This document shows positions 8,471 through 17,704 of a stretch of 64,000 bases of DNA, in pieces. Each line of letters opens with the position of its first letter. The first letter of the stretch is position 1. Origin of the DNA: Pirellula sp. (lineage in GTDB: Bacteria > Planctomycetota > Planctomycetia > Pirellulales > Pirellulaceae); assembly GCA_021300155.1 (NCBI GenBank), contig JAJTID010000051.1, positions 62,001-126,000 on the forward strand, in the 5' to 3' direction. The position numbers were made by a program, and so were the translations under genes. Under the pieces are notes generated by a model that was not told the DNA's origin, did not search any database, and saw only the letters and a list, made by a program, of their open reading frames with translations.

Positions 8471-9949
8471 ATGTCAAACATTCCTTTCGATCAACAACAC
8501 TGGTTGCAATCTCGGCGTCGATTCTTGAATCATTCAAGTATGGGGTTAGGCGCTGCGGTGCTTGGCTCGATAATGGCCAAGCAGACCAATGCCTCGCTTC
8601 CAGAGCTTCCTCATTTTCCACCTCGTGCAAAGCGAGTGATCTTTTTGTTCATGGGTGGTGCACCCAGTCAAATCGAATTGTACGATTATAAACCGGGCCT
8701 CGAGGCAAAAGATAAACAACCGCTACCGGACGACATACGCGATGGACAACGCGTAACCGCTATGACCGAGGGCAAGGAGAAGTTAATCCAGCCATCGATC
8801 TTCAAGTTCTCACAACAGGGGAATTGTGGAAGATATCTAAGTGAGTTGCTTCCACACTTGTCTACGGTGGTCGACGACCTGTGCTTTATCAAGTCGATGC
8901 GAACAGAGGCGATCAATCATGATGAGGGCAAGACCCAGATGTGTACTGGGTCGCAGATCCAGGGCAAACCAAGCTTGGGTGCATGGCTGAGTTACGGACT
9001 GGGGTCGCTCAATAAGAATCTACCGGACTTCATCGTTCTTAATTCGGCCTTTTGGTCTGGCGATCAACAGAATGTTCAAGCGCTCTACAGTCGATTGTGG
9101 GGCACCGGCTTCTTGCCGTCCAAGTATCAGGGAGTCGCTTTCCAATCTGCGGGCGATCCAGTACTTTTTCTTTCGAACCCAACAGGTGTTTCACGCAACA
9201 GTCGAAACAAGATGCTCGATCTGGTGACTCAACTGAATCATAAGCATGCAGCGGCGATTGGCGATCCAGAGATTCAAACGACGATTGCACAGCAAGAGAT
9301 GGCGTTCCGTATGCAGGCATCGGTTCCTGAACTGACGGATCTTCGAGACGAACCAGAGTCGGTCAAAAAGTTGTATGGTCCCGAAGTCGAGAAAACAGGC
9401 TCCTTTGCACGAAACTGTTTGTTGGCGCGACGGATGGCGGAACGGGGCGTACGATTTGTTCAAGTCTTCCATCGCGGTTGGGACCACCACAGTACGCTTC
9501 CTGCGAAAATGCGAGGCCAATGCAAGGATGTTGATCAACCATGGGCAGCTCTCATTCAAGACCTCAAGATGCGAGGCATGCTCGAAGATACGCTTGTCGT
9601 GTGCTCCGGTGAGTTTGGAAGAACGGTGTACAGCCAGGGGAAACAGACTCCAACCGATTATGGACGCGACCATCATCCTCGATGCTTTACCGCTTGGCTG
9701 GCCGGCGGAGGAATCAAGGGTGGTATCGAACACGGCAAGACGGATGAGTACAGTTACAACATCATCGATGCAAATGGCCAACGAACCACCCGGTTCGAGG
9801 ACGATGCGGTCCATATCAATGACCTAAATGCTACCATCCTCAACCAACTCGGAATCGATCATCGCCGTCTCACGTTTCGAGCCCAAGGACTCGATCAGCG
9901 ACTGACAGGCGTTGAGGAAGCACATGTCGTGAAAAAGATTCTCGCCTAG
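8471..9949 (+). CDS. DUF1501 protein, Tat-exported
   Basis: The protein has 492 aa. The N-terminus contains a twin-arginine motif (SRRRFLNHSSMGLGAAVLGS), so export of a folded protein by Tat is predicted. The body is the DUF1501 domain, a member of the alkaline phosphatase/sulfatase fold group, with landmarks FLFMGGAPSQIELYDYKPG, VVCSGEFGRT and GRDHHPRCFTAWLAGGGIKGG. It starts 7 nt after the PSD1 gene, the standard two-gene unit of planctomycetes. Its last four bases (CTAG) also hold the stop codon of the convergent sulfatase gene. Activity of the family is not established. Confidence 0.92.
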   Translation: MSNIPFDQQHWLQSRRRFLNHSSMGLGAAVLGSIMAKQTNASLPELPHFPPRAKRVIFLFMGGAPSQIELYDYKPGLEAKDKQPLPDDIRDGQRVTAMTEGKEKLIQPSIFKFSQQGNCGRYLSELLPHLSTVVDDLCFIKSMRTEAINHDEGKTQMCTGSQIQGKPSLGAWLSYGLGSLNKNLPDFIVLNSAFWSGDQQNVQALYSRLWGTGFLPSKYQGVAFQSAGDPVLFLSNPTGVSRNSRNKMLDLVTQLNHKHAAAIGDPEIQTTIAQQEMAFRMQASVPELTDLRDEPESVKKLYGPEVEKTGSFARNCLLARRMAERGVRFVQVFHRGWDHHSTLPAKMRGQCKDVDQPWAALIQDLKMRGMLEDTLVVCSGEFGRTVYSQGKQTPTDYGRDHHPRCFTAWLAGGGIKGGIEHGKTDEYSYNIIDANGQRTTRFEDDAVHINDLNATILNQLGIDHRRLTFRAQGLDQRLTGVEEAHVVKKILA

Positions 9950-11472
9950 TCGGGAATGACGACTGGGAAGATGCTGTTGTCGGAATTGGCCTCTCGTAGC
10001 AAACCGGCCAATCGCTGAACTATATCGGGACGCAAGGCTGAATCGTCTCGTTCTTCCGATGGGTCGTCCGAAACATGATAGAGCTCCCATGCACTTGGCT
10101 TCTTTGTCGTCAGTCCGACGCGGACAAGTTTCCAATCGGCATCCTGAATCGCGACTTGTCCGCCATACTCGGGGAAAATCCAAATCATTGGACTCTTTCT
10201 TCTCCAGTTGGAATCTTTGTTCGTCAACTTGCTCCAAAAACTCTCGCCATCGGAATCGATCGGTGGGGAGAACTCAACAGCTTCGCAAAGGGTTGGAAAC
10301 CAGTCGGCAAAGTAGGTGGCACAATCTGTAACGGCTCCAGCTTCAATGATGTTCGGTAACTTTGCAATCATCGGAACGCGAATTCCGCCTTCGTAAACGC
10401 TCCCTTTATAGCCGCGTAAGTTACCTGTGCTTTGGAAAAAATCCATATCAGCGCCCCCGATATGAAATGGAGCTTCATGCGCGCCATTATGCGTTGCTCC
10501 ATTATCGCTCGTAAAGATGACCAACGTGTTGTCAGTCAATTTGTAAGTGTCCAATGCTTGAAGTACACGACCGACATAAGTATCGAGATCATGAACCATA
10601 GCCGCGTATGCTGCTCTCGGACGCGGATGAGGCAAATACCCATTACCCCCTCGGTACTCACGTTGATCCCATTCCGAAGGGAACTTCTCGTACGATGCCT
10701 TCGGAGGATGCATTGCAACATGTGGCTCAATGAATGGCAGGTAGAGAAAAAATGGGTTGCTTTTGTTCGCTGCGATAAATTTCTCAGCTTCTTCGATCAT
10801 CCGATAAGGTGCGTATGACTCACCGATCCACTCTTCGGCGGTGATTTTGCCTTCAGGTCTTTTTGCATGGCCTGGTATGGCTTTGGTGTTGAGCGGAAAT
10901 TTGTCATTGTTGTGCCAGAGAAAAGAAGGGTAATAGCTGTGTGCAACAGCTTGGCAGTTATAGCCAAAGAACTCTTGAAACCCTTTTTTGTCCGGTGCTC
11001 CCGTGCTTCCAACGGGGCCCAGTCCCCATTTGCCGAAAGCACCGGTAGCATAGCCAGCCTCTTGAAAACGGTTTGCAATCGTCAATGCAGAGGCGGTAAG
11101 CGGATATTGCCCTTCGGTGAACTCCGGAAACTTCGTTTTCGCTTGCAAGTTTCCGCGAATCTCGGCGTGGCCTAAGTGCTTGCCAGTCATGAGGACGCAT
11201 CGTGATGGGGCGCAGACGGGTGCCCCACTGTAATGGCGAGTGAATCGCATCCCCTCCGAGGCAAGCCGATCTATGTTCGGAGTAGGGATCTTTTGTTGAC
11301 CGTAACATCCTATGTCTTGCCGTCCCAAATCGTCCGCAAGAATGAAGACAACATTGAGCCGTTTTGCATTTGCAGTAGACGTTTGGCAACAGGCAATTTC
11401 CAACGTAAACATGGCGAACGCGACGGTTGCAGCGAGGCACAGAAATTGGATCGTGGCACTTTGTTTTCGCAT
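9946..11472 (-). CDS. Secreted sulfatase (formylglycine type)
   Basis: The protein has 508 aa with a signal peptide (MRKQSATIQFLCLAATVAFAMF...). The sulfatase signature CAPSR is at Cys87, the residue converted to formylglycine by the maturase. The N-terminal metal site is VFILADDLG (Asp47, Asp48). Further family blocks are FFLYLPFIEPHVAMHPP, VIFTSDNGATHNGAH and YKGSVYEGGIRVPMIAKLP. It hydrolyses a sulfate ester, probably from a sulfated polysaccharide in the periplasm; substrate specificity is not readable. No maturase gene is in the window. It converges on the DUF1501 gene with overlapping stops. Confidence 0.93.
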   Translation of the reverse strand: MRKQSATIQFLCLAATVAFAMFTLEIACCQTSTANAKRLNVVFILADDLGRQDIGCYGQQKIPTPNIDRLASEGMRFTRHYSGAPVCAPSRCVLMTGKHLGHAEIRGNLQAKTKFPEFTEGQYPLTASALTIANRFQEAGYATGAFGKWGLGPVGSTGAPDKKGFQEFFGYNCQAVAHSYYPSFLWHNNDKFPLNTKAIPGHAKRPEGKITAEEWIGESYAPYRMIEEAEKFIAANKSNPFFLYLPFIEPHVAMHPPKASYEKFPSEWDQREYRGGNGYLPHPRPRAAYAAMVHDLDTYVGRVLQALDTYKLTDNTLVIFTSDNGATHNGAHEAPFHIGGADMDFFQSTGNLRGYKGSVYEGGIRVPMIAKLPNIIEAGAVTDCATYFADWFPTLCEAVEFSPPIDSDGESFWSKLTNKDSNWRRKSPMIWIFPEYGGQVAIQDADWKLVRVGLTTKKPSAWELYHVSDDPSEERDDSALRPDIVQRLAGLLREANSDNSIFPVVIPD

Positions 11473-11834
11473 TCAACATCCCCTCAAAAGAATACCAACA
11501 GCTTTTCCACCAGCATTGTGAACCGGACTTCGGTGCACGAAAAATTTTGTCCGACCGTTTCGAGCGGAGTTTACCTAATCTTCATCATTCGTCCCGAGCT
11601 TTTTTGGATTCGTTTGCACTTCGGAATTTGACTTGAGAGCTAGCATTCTTACAATCCCCACCTGTATCACACGACGAGGGTGACGCGACAAGCAAGTGCC
11701 GTTAATGGCGTTCGAATTGTCAGCAAGTTAGCGCAACGGAGCGATAAACCCCATTTCTGTGATACTCTGACGGGATGGTTCCCGATCAGATGGAAACTAG
11801 ACCGCATGCACGATGGCAACCGGGATAGACTCGC
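11473..11834. other. Intergenic region upstream of dnaA
   Basis: This 362 bp stretch separates the divergently transcribed sulfatase and dnaA genes. Apart from a candidate promoter at 11628-11655 no coding frame looks real. I searched by eye for TTATCCACA-like DnaA boxes on both strands and saw no cluster, nor an AT-rich unwinding tract, so it is not an obvious replication origin. Confidence 0.5.
11628..11655 (+). promoter_or_regulatory. Candidate sigma70 promoter of dnaA
   Basis: TTGACT (11628-11633) and TACAAT (11650-11655) are separated by 16 nt, a near-consensus housekeeping promoter. It points toward dnaA, whose ATG lies 180 nt downstream, leaving a long leader. Confidence 0.5.
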
Positions 11835-13469
11835 ATGGTTCAGGAATTCGCGATGAAATTGACGCACGACGTGGCAAATAGCGACCAATCTGTCTCGAGA
11901 AGGGTTGTAGCGTCTCTCCGACAAAGATTGGGGGCACATCGTATGGATCTTTGGTTCGGAGCCGATGCGAAGTGGTCTGTTTTAGGCCATAATATGATCG
12001 GAATCGAGGTTTCGAGCCAATTCGTGGCGGACTGCATTTCTCGTATGTTCCGCGCAGAGATTCAGCAAGCGATTGAAGAAGTTGCGGGTTCGCATGTCGG
12101 ATACCGAATTTCAGTTGCTGCAAACGTGTCTGGGCAAACGGAATTGGATTCAAGCTCACGTTCCGCCACCGTTGTTTCCCTTGAGTCAAATACCGCTGCA
12201 TCAACACTTTCTGATACAGCGCTTTCCAATCAGTCAGATACGTTCGTGCCAACGCTTCCACTTCCTAGTGATAGAATTCGAAAGATCCGTGAAGAATACC
12301 GAGCGCCTTCGAGCGCTGCTTCGGTTAAGGCTCTCCGTGGTGTTTCTGCAACGATTTCGGACGAACGCAATGATCACTTGCCGAGCAAGCCCGAGTTGGA
12401 AGCGGGTGTTGAGCGATTGTCGGAACTAAGGCGAGAGAACGAGCGACGTTGGGATCAGTTTATTCCTGGTCAACACAATCGTTTAGCCTATACCGCGGCT
12501 TCGATGGTGCTGGAGCGACCGGGCCAGATTAGTCCGTTGTTCTTGCATGGGCCACATGGATCGGGAAAATCGCACTTGGCAATTGGCCTAGCTCATCGTT
12601 TGCGGACGGTGCATAAACTCCGTCGTGTTCTCACGCTGACGGGCGAGCAATTTACCATCGAATTCACCGAGAGTGCTCGTGGCGGTGGTTTCGCTAATTT
12701 TCGGCGCAAGTATCGGGATGTCGAAGTTCTTGTCATTGACGATTTGCAATTTTGTTTAGGCAAAACCGGAACGTTGGCTGAACTGCGGAACACTATCGAT
12801 ATGCTGCTGAGAGAGCATCGACAGGTGATCTTGGTAGCGGATCGTTCGCTCAATGAGATGAACGGATTGACGGCCGACTTGCATGCTCGGTTGTCCGGCG
12901 GGATGGCTTGTGGATTGGAGCCCTTGGATCCAACGACGCGATCTCGATTGCTAGCGCAATTGTGTAACCACCACGGTGTGCAGCTAGGGGAATCCACCGT
13001 CAAAGAGCTTGCATCGCACGCATCCGGTGATGCGCGAGTACTCCAAGGCGTCGTGCATAGACTGGTTGCACAGCAACGAATGAGCGGTGCTCCTCTCGAG
13101 CACGAACAAGCGATCCGATGTACACTCGATCTACTCAGGATTTGTCAACCAGTCGTTCGCATGGCGGACATTGAACGAGCCGTGTGCGATACCTTTGGAT
13201 TGGAAGAAAAAGTGTTGCGAGAAAAGACCAAGTGCCAGAACGTCAGCCAGCCGCGCATGTTGGCGATGTTTTTGGCTAGAAAGTACACTCGCACCGCTTT
13301 ATCGGAAATTGGTGAGTTCTTTGGCAAGAGGCAACACTCTACCGTGATCTCGGCTCAGAAAAAGGTCGAGAGCTGGCTATCGGACGACGAATTGATTCAC
13401 TGCGGACGAGGCAAGATGTCTGTGAAAGACATCCTCAAAAATCTCGAATCAACACTCCGGGTAAGTTAA
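11835..13469 (+). CDS. dnaA: Chromosomal replication initiator DnaA
   Basis: The protein has 544 aa with the DnaA layout: an N-terminal domain I (about residues 15-95, with LRQRLGAHRMDLWF and VADCISRMFRAEI), a long variable linker (about 96-200), an AAA+ domain with Walker A GPHGSGKSH (239-247) and Walker B VLVIDD (298-303), box VII arginine in ARLSGGM, and the C-terminal DNA-binding domain with IGEFFGKRQHSTV. It binds DnaA boxes and opens the origin. Differences from textbook DnaA are the Walker A (usually GGVGLGKTH) and KRQHSTV in place of GRDHTTV, both plausible for planctomycetes. dnaN, gyrB and rpmH are not adjacent. Confidence 0.9.
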   Translation: MVQEFAMKLTHDVANSDQSVSRRVVASLRQRLGAHRMDLWFGADAKWSVLGHNMIGIEVSSQFVADCISRMFRAEIQQAIEEVAGSHVGYRISVAANVSGQTELDSSSRSATVVSLESNTAASTLSDTALSNQSDTFVPTLPLPSDRIRKIREEYRAPSSAASVKALRGVSATISDERNDHLPSKPELEAGVERLSELRRENERRWDQFIPGQHNRLAYTAASMVLERPGQISPLFLHGPHGSGKSHLAIGLAHRLRTVHKLRRVLTLTGEQFTIEFTESARGGGFANFRRKYRDVEVLVIDDLQFCLGKTGTLAELRNTIDMLLREHRQVILVADRSLNEMNGLTADLHARLSGGMACGLEPLDPTTRSRLLAQLCNHHGVQLGESTVKELASHASGDARVLQGVVHRLVAQQRMSGAPLEHEQAIRCTLDLLRICQPVVRMADIERAVCDTFGLEEKVLREKTKCQNVSQPRMLAMFLARKYTRTALSEIGEFFGKRQHSTVISAQKKVESWLSDDELIHCGRGKMSVKDILKNLESTLRVS

Positions 13470-13527
13470 CCGGATAGCTCATCGGACCAACTGGTTAAGC
13501 CTATCGGGCCACACAACTGTTAGCCCG

Positions 13528-15330
13528 TTAGATCAGCTCATCCAGTTCGTGAACGAGTTTGCTGAATTCACTCAAAGCGATTTCGACTGGTTCAGGTTGG
13601 TTCATGTCGACACCCGCTCCCTTGAGCAAATCGAGCGGGTCTTTTGAACACCCGCCTTTCAAGAACCCCATGTAGTTTTGAAGATCTTGTTCGCCACCGT
13701 TGAGAACTTTTCTCGATAACGCGATGGCTGCGGATAGGCCTGTCGCATATTTGTAGACGTAAAACGCATTGTAAAAATGAGGGATGCGAAAACACTCGAG
13801 TGACAGTTCTTCGTCGATGGAAAAGCCAGGGCCAAAGTACGCTTCGAGCAATTCCCGGTAAACAGACTTCATCGATGCGACCGTGAGTGGCTCGCCCGAC
13901 TCGGCCATTGCATGCGTGATCTTTTCGAACTCCGCAAACATCGTTTGTCGTACGATCGTAGCGCGAATACTGTCTACTTCGTGATTGATCAATGCTGCTC
14001 GCTCTTCTTTGGAGCTGGTGCGATCGATCAAGTACTTGGCTAGCAACTGCTCGTTGAATGTCGAAGCGACTTCGGCAACAAATATAGTGTAGCTGTAGTA
14101 TTGAAAGGGTTGCGATTGGGTCGAGTAGTAGGTGTGCATAGAATGCCCTGCTTCGTGCGTGAGCGTAAAGACATCATTAAGCACCGAGGGTTTGTAGTTC
14201 ATCAAGATATACGGATCGCCGTCATAGGCTCCGCTGCTGAATGCACCACTACGCTTCCCTTGGTTGGGATAACGATCACACCATCGACCTCGCAGGCCAG
14301 ATTCGAGAACACTGCAATAGTCAGTTCCAAGCGGTTGAAGAGAGGCGATCACCACCTCGACAGCTTGGTCCCAAGTGTGATGGGTTTGTCGATCCGCTAA
14401 AATTGGAACGTAAGTATCGTAGTGATGAATGTCCTCCAACTTCATTTTCCGCCGTCGCATGTCAAAGTAGCGATGAACCGCTGGCAAGTGCTTTCGAACT
14501 GCGGCGATCAAATTGTCGTAAACACTGACGGGTACATTGTCAGCGAAAAGCGAACTCTCTCGAGCGCTTGTGTAGTTGCGTGCCCTCGCATAGTAAACGT
14601 CGCCATGGATACTCCCCGCTAGGGTCGAGGCCAATGTGTTCTCATGAGCCGCGAACTGCGAATAGTACTGCTTGAATGCTGTTTTGCGGACAGCGCGATC
14701 CGGTGAGAGGAGGAATGAACTGAAGGAGGCATTGGTGAGCTCTTGCTCGACCCCTTTTTCGTTTGTAACTTTGCCAAACTTCAGATCGGCATCGTTCAAT
14801 TGACGGAACGTCTTGCTTGCCGTCTGTGCCATTTCTCCTTGCATGGCAAGGAGCTTTTCTTCTGGTTGACTCAACGTATGAGCTCGAAAACGATTCACGC
14901 GTTCTACGAGAAGTTTGTACGGTTCCAGTGCCGGAGACTTGAGAAACTCAGTCAGTCGCTCTTGAGGTATGGAGAGGATCTCTGGGCGTATGAAGCTTGC
15001 CGCTTGGCCTGCTTTTGTGGCAATACTGTAGTACTTGGCGACAAATCCTTGATAGTCGCTATTCCCCTGATCCTCGGATGTTTTGAGCGATGCATAGACT
15101 CCAACTCGTTCGGCCAATCTATCGACACGGCAATCATGTGTAAGGCAATCGGCAAGCACTTCGGCAGATTCGCTCAGTCGGCCCACGAAGCCAGCGAAAC
15201 CGTGAATGAGTTCTTCGAATTGCTGAAGCCCCTTCGCCCATTCGTCATCATTGGCGAACAGACTGGAGAGGTTCCAAGTGTCTTCGACTGCGACTTGTGA
15301 ACGGAGTGGATTGTCGGATGTGCCTGTCAT
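13528..15330 (-). CDS. pepF: Oligoendopeptidase F, M3 family
   Basis: The protein has 600 aa, the normal size for PepF. The zinc motif HEAGH lies within FTLTHEAGHSMHTYYS, and the downstream FVAEVASTFNEQLL supplies the third zinc ligand (Glu). The N-terminal helical lid region is intact (VEDTWNLSSLFANDDEW). The enzyme cleaves short peptides in the cytoplasm; no signal peptide is present. The gene is the most downstream of a minus-strand run with rpiB and the YrdC-phosphatase gene, 69 nt after rpiB, so cotranscription is possible. Confidence 0.95.
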   Translation of the reverse strand: MTGTSDNPLRSQVAVEDTWNLSSLFANDDEWAKGLQQFEELIHGFAGFVGRLSESAEVLADCLTHDCRVDRLAERVGVYASLKTSEDQGNSDYQGFVAKYYSIATKAGQAASFIRPEILSIPQERLTEFLKSPALEPYKLLVERVNRFRAHTLSQPEEKLLAMQGEMAQTASKTFRQLNDADLKFGKVTNEKGVEQELTNASFSSFLLSPDRAVRKTAFKQYYSQFAAHENTLASTLAGSIHGDVYYARARNYTSARESSLFADNVPVSVYDNLIAAVRKHLPAVHRYFDMRRRKMKLEDIHHYDTYVPILADRQTHHTWDQAVEVVIASLQPLGTDYCSVLESGLRGRWCDRYPNQGKRSGAFSSGAYDGDPYILMNYKPSVLNDVFTLTHEAGHSMHTYYSTQSQPFQYYSYTIFVAEVASTFNEQLLAKYLIDRTSSKEERAALINHEVDSIRATIVRQTMFAEFEKITHAMAESGEPLTVASMKSVYRELLEAYFGPGFSIDEELSLECFRIPHFYNAFYVYKYATGLSAAIALSRKVLNGGEQDLQNYMGFLKGGCSKDPLDLLKGAGVDMNQPEPVEIALSEFSKLVHELDELI

Positions 15331-15399
15331 AGATCGATTGCTGGAGGAGACGCGGAATGAAGGACTCAGTCCGATGGATAAAGATTCTTAGTTTTGAAT

Positions 15400-15843
15400 T
15401 CAGTTGGCGGCTTCGATGGAATGAATTTTTTCAACACGACGTGTGTGCCTTCCGCCTTCAAATTCTGTAGCGAGCCAGACTCGGACCAAATCGCCAACGG
15501 GTCGGTCGCCGATCAAATCGCCTGGCAGACAAAGAATGTTAACGTCATTGTGCCGGCGGCACATTTCGGCCATTACTTCATCCGCGCACGCTGCTGCTCG
15601 CACTCCGCGAAATTTGTTCGCAACAATAGCCATGCCGAAACCGTTCCCGCAGATCAATATTCCGCGTTCGGCGCTTCCATCGGCAACTTTCTTCGCGACG
15701 GAGACGGCATAGTCTGGGTAATCGACAGGCTGGTCGTTGTGCGTTCCAAAGTCTTCTACCTCGTGACCATCGGCCGTCAGTAAAGTGATTAGTTTGCCTT
15801 TGATTTGAAATCCTCGATGATCACTTCCAACGGCGATTCTCAT
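15400..15843 (-). CDS. rpiB: Ribose 5-phosphate isomerase B
   Basis: The protein has 147 aa. It interconverts ribose 5-phosphate and ribulose 5-phosphate in the pentose phosphate pathway. Visible RpiB motifs are the N-terminal IAVGSDHRGF, the catalytic cysteine in GILICGNGFGMAI and the phosphate-binding RRHNDVNILCLPGD. AGGA lies about 9 nt before the ATG. The start is 13 nt after the stop of the upstream YrdC-phosphatase fusion, so the two form an operon. Confidence 0.95.
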   Translation of the reverse strand: MRIAVGSDHRGFQIKGKLITLLTADGHEVEDFGTHNDQPVDYPDYAVSVAKKVADGSAERGILICGNGFGMAIVANKFRGVRAAACADEVMAEMCRRHNDVNILCLPGDLIGDRPVGDLVRVWLATEFEGGRHTRRVEKIHSIEAAN

Positions 15844-15856
15844 TGCTATTATCCTG

Positions 15857-16990
15857 TTATTTCCAACGAATCAAATCCGAGACGTTGAGTTGGTTGAGCC
15901 AGTAATCTGTATGTTGATCCAACTGCTGAGCGCATCGTTCATAGACATCCGAAGGAGCACCGAACGGATCCGTGATTTCTGCACCTTCGGGTGAAATCAA
16001 ATGGATCTTTGATTCGGCGGAAGGCCATTGAGAAACGATCACGTGTTTATGTCTGCCACCCATGGTCAAAATGATATCCGCATGGTCCACCATTTCTCGC
16101 GTTAGCTGACTGCTCTGATGTGAATCGAGGGACGCTTTGTGTTTCTTGATCGCTTGGGTTGCTCCCGGCGATGCCGGTTCTCCGCCATAGGCAGCAACGC
16201 CGGCCGAGATCGCTCGGATCGGCAATTCGCTGCTCGTATCTTTGCTGCCGAATTTTTCAGCGATCTTTCGATTCATCATCGCTTGGGCCATCGGAGAACG
16301 GCACGTGTTCCCGGTACATACGAATAGTATTGTCCACCTCGAAAGGGACTTCAGGTACTCTAGTGGCAAAAGTCCTTCTCGAGCGATCGACGCTTCGTTG
16401 TCGTCGAACTCTACCAGTGTTGGAAGACCGACCGCATCGGTGTCGCCATCATCAATGGCAATCGTATAGTCGTCCGAAGCAGCTTGGCTAAGGTTTCGGG
16501 CAAGGTTTCCCTTTGCATTGAGAGCGGGCGCTGCGACCAAGGGGCCGGAAAGCAATCGACCCATTTGCTCGAAAACAGAATGCGACGGCTGCGAGATCCG
16601 AATCTTGGTGTTTTGCTGTCGAAGGGCTTGCATTACGGACGCATCGAGGCATCGCAGCAAACTCGATTCATGCGAGTCTTTTAAGTCAAACGTGATCGGA
16701 CCTGGCCATGCCTTGGCTGCCAACCGACGAATCGACGGAGAAATGGACGGAAAATAATCCAGTAACTCCGCGGCAGACCTGAGCATCAGCGTGATGCCAT
16801 GCTGGTTTTTGTCAGACTGTGCGATCTGTGCCAAGCGCGACACAGCATTTTCGTGCAATCCTGAACCGACCAACAAATAGGAGCAGTCACCAGGGACTGC
16901 GACGATGTGACCCTCCGCGACTGCCTGCACTGCAATGTGCACCACATCCCGCGGATCGTCAGCGTTTTTCCAATCGATAACTCTCGTCAT
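15857..16990 (-). CDS. YrdC/Sua5-like domain fused to low-molecular-weight protein tyrosine phosphatase
   Basis: The protein is 377 aa from the ATG at 16990; a GTG 14 codons upstream (17032) is the alternative. Residues ~1-210 resemble a YrdC/Sua5 fold (AVAEGHIVAVPGDCSYLLVG, AAKAWPGPITFDLK, GLPTLVEFDD...REGLLP). Residues ~220-370 are a low-molecular-weight phosphatase with P-loop FVCTGNTCRSPMAQ (CX5R) and the general acid in ITDPFGAP. The YrdC substrate motif, usually P-T-E-T-x-Y-G-L, is degenerate here (PGDCSYLL), so threonylcarbamoyl-AMP synthesis is doubtful. The phosphatase half looks intact. It is upstream of rpiB by 13 nt. Confidence 0.88.
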   Translation of the reverse strand: MTRVIDWKNADDPRDVVHIAVQAVAEGHIVAVPGDCSYLLVGSGLHENAVSRLAQIAQSDKNQHGITLMLRSAAELLDYFPSISPSIRRLAAKAWPGPITFDLKDSHESSLLRCLDASVMQALRQQNTKIRISQPSHSVFEQMGRLLSGPLVAAPALNAKGNLARNLSQAASDDYTIAIDDGDTDAVGLPTLVEFDDNEASIAREGLLPLEYLKSLSRWTILFVCTGNTCRSPMAQAMMNRKIAEKFGSKDTSSELPIRAISAGVAAYGGEPASPGATQAIKKHKASLDSHQSSQLTREMVDHADIILTMGGRHKHVIVSQWPSAESKIHLISPEGAEITDPFGAPSDVYERCAQQLDQHTDYWLNQLNVSDLIRWK

Positions 16991-17251
16991 ACGTGTCGTC
17001 GGTTCAAACCAATAATTCTGTGTTCCTACCACTTTTCGTAATGGTATCAGAATTGCACTTTTCTAGCGAACCCCCCTTCGTCTGGATGCAGGCCATAGAA
17101 ATCAAGGTGAAAACGTCGTAGCGGTGTCAAAACTATTTGACGAAAATTCTTGACGGATGGGGTCGAAATTTGCGACACTAATGCGTGATGAGCTTTTTGG
17201 TCGTGCAACAATGAGTCGGTGTCCTTCCTTTATTTGATGAGGCAGTTGGCA

Positions 17252-17689
17252 ATGAACGACAATGTAACTGAGCTTCGGATGAGCCTTGATCACAGTCAAT
17301 CTGGGATTGCAGAAGGACTCCAAGAACTGAATCTTGATTTCAAGAACTGGCTCGAACATCCCCATCAACGGGCCTCTTGGGGGAAACTGACGGAGCATCT
17401 AGTTAGTTTCCGATGGATTCTTGATCAACATTTCACGCGCGTCGCGGGTGAAGGCTATTTAGAGAATGTAGCCTGCCAGCATCCTGGCATGTATTCCGAA
17501 CTTCGGGAAATTGAGTGTTGGCAATGCAGATTGATCGACCATCTAGATGCCATCATCCACGACGTTCAAACGTATGACCCCCAGCGCGATGAAGTTGCCG
17601 ATATTGGTGATGATTTTGAACGATTGCATCGAGAGATTTTGGAAGAGGAGTCGCAGGAACGATCGCTTGTCGAGCGGGGTTTGGCCTAA
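17252..17689 (+). CDS. Helical protein, possibly hemerythrin-like
   Basis: The protein has 145 aa from the ATG at 17252, preceded by GAGG; a longer GTG form begins at 17219. It is predicted to be mainly helical. The spacing of His and acidic residues (TEHL, LDQHFTRVAGEGYLE, DHLDAIIHD, RLHREILEEE) recalls the HHE four-helix bundle that binds a di-iron centre, but ligand spacing is not textbook and the call is tentative. It directly precedes cutA (15 nt gap to the preferred cutA ATG), so both are probably translated from one mRNA; a shared link to metals is possible. Confidence 0.5.
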   Translation: MNDNVTELRMSLDHSQSGIAEGLQELNLDFKNWLEHPHQRASWGKLTEHLVSFRWILDQHFTRVAGEGYLENVACQHPGMYSELREIECWQCRLIDHLDAIIHDVQTYDPQRDEVADIGDDFERLHREILEEESQERSLVERGLA

Positions 17690-17704
17690 TTGAGGACGGA
17701 GCCA

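Noticed and set aside
9191-9814. A 207-codon minus-strand frame opposite the DUF1501 gene
   Set aside because: Shadow of a certain gene; no recognisable domain.
14743-15300. A 185-codon plus-strand frame opposite pepF
   Set aside because: It is antisense to conserved PepF sequence, Cys- and Phe-rich, and has no ribosome-binding site.
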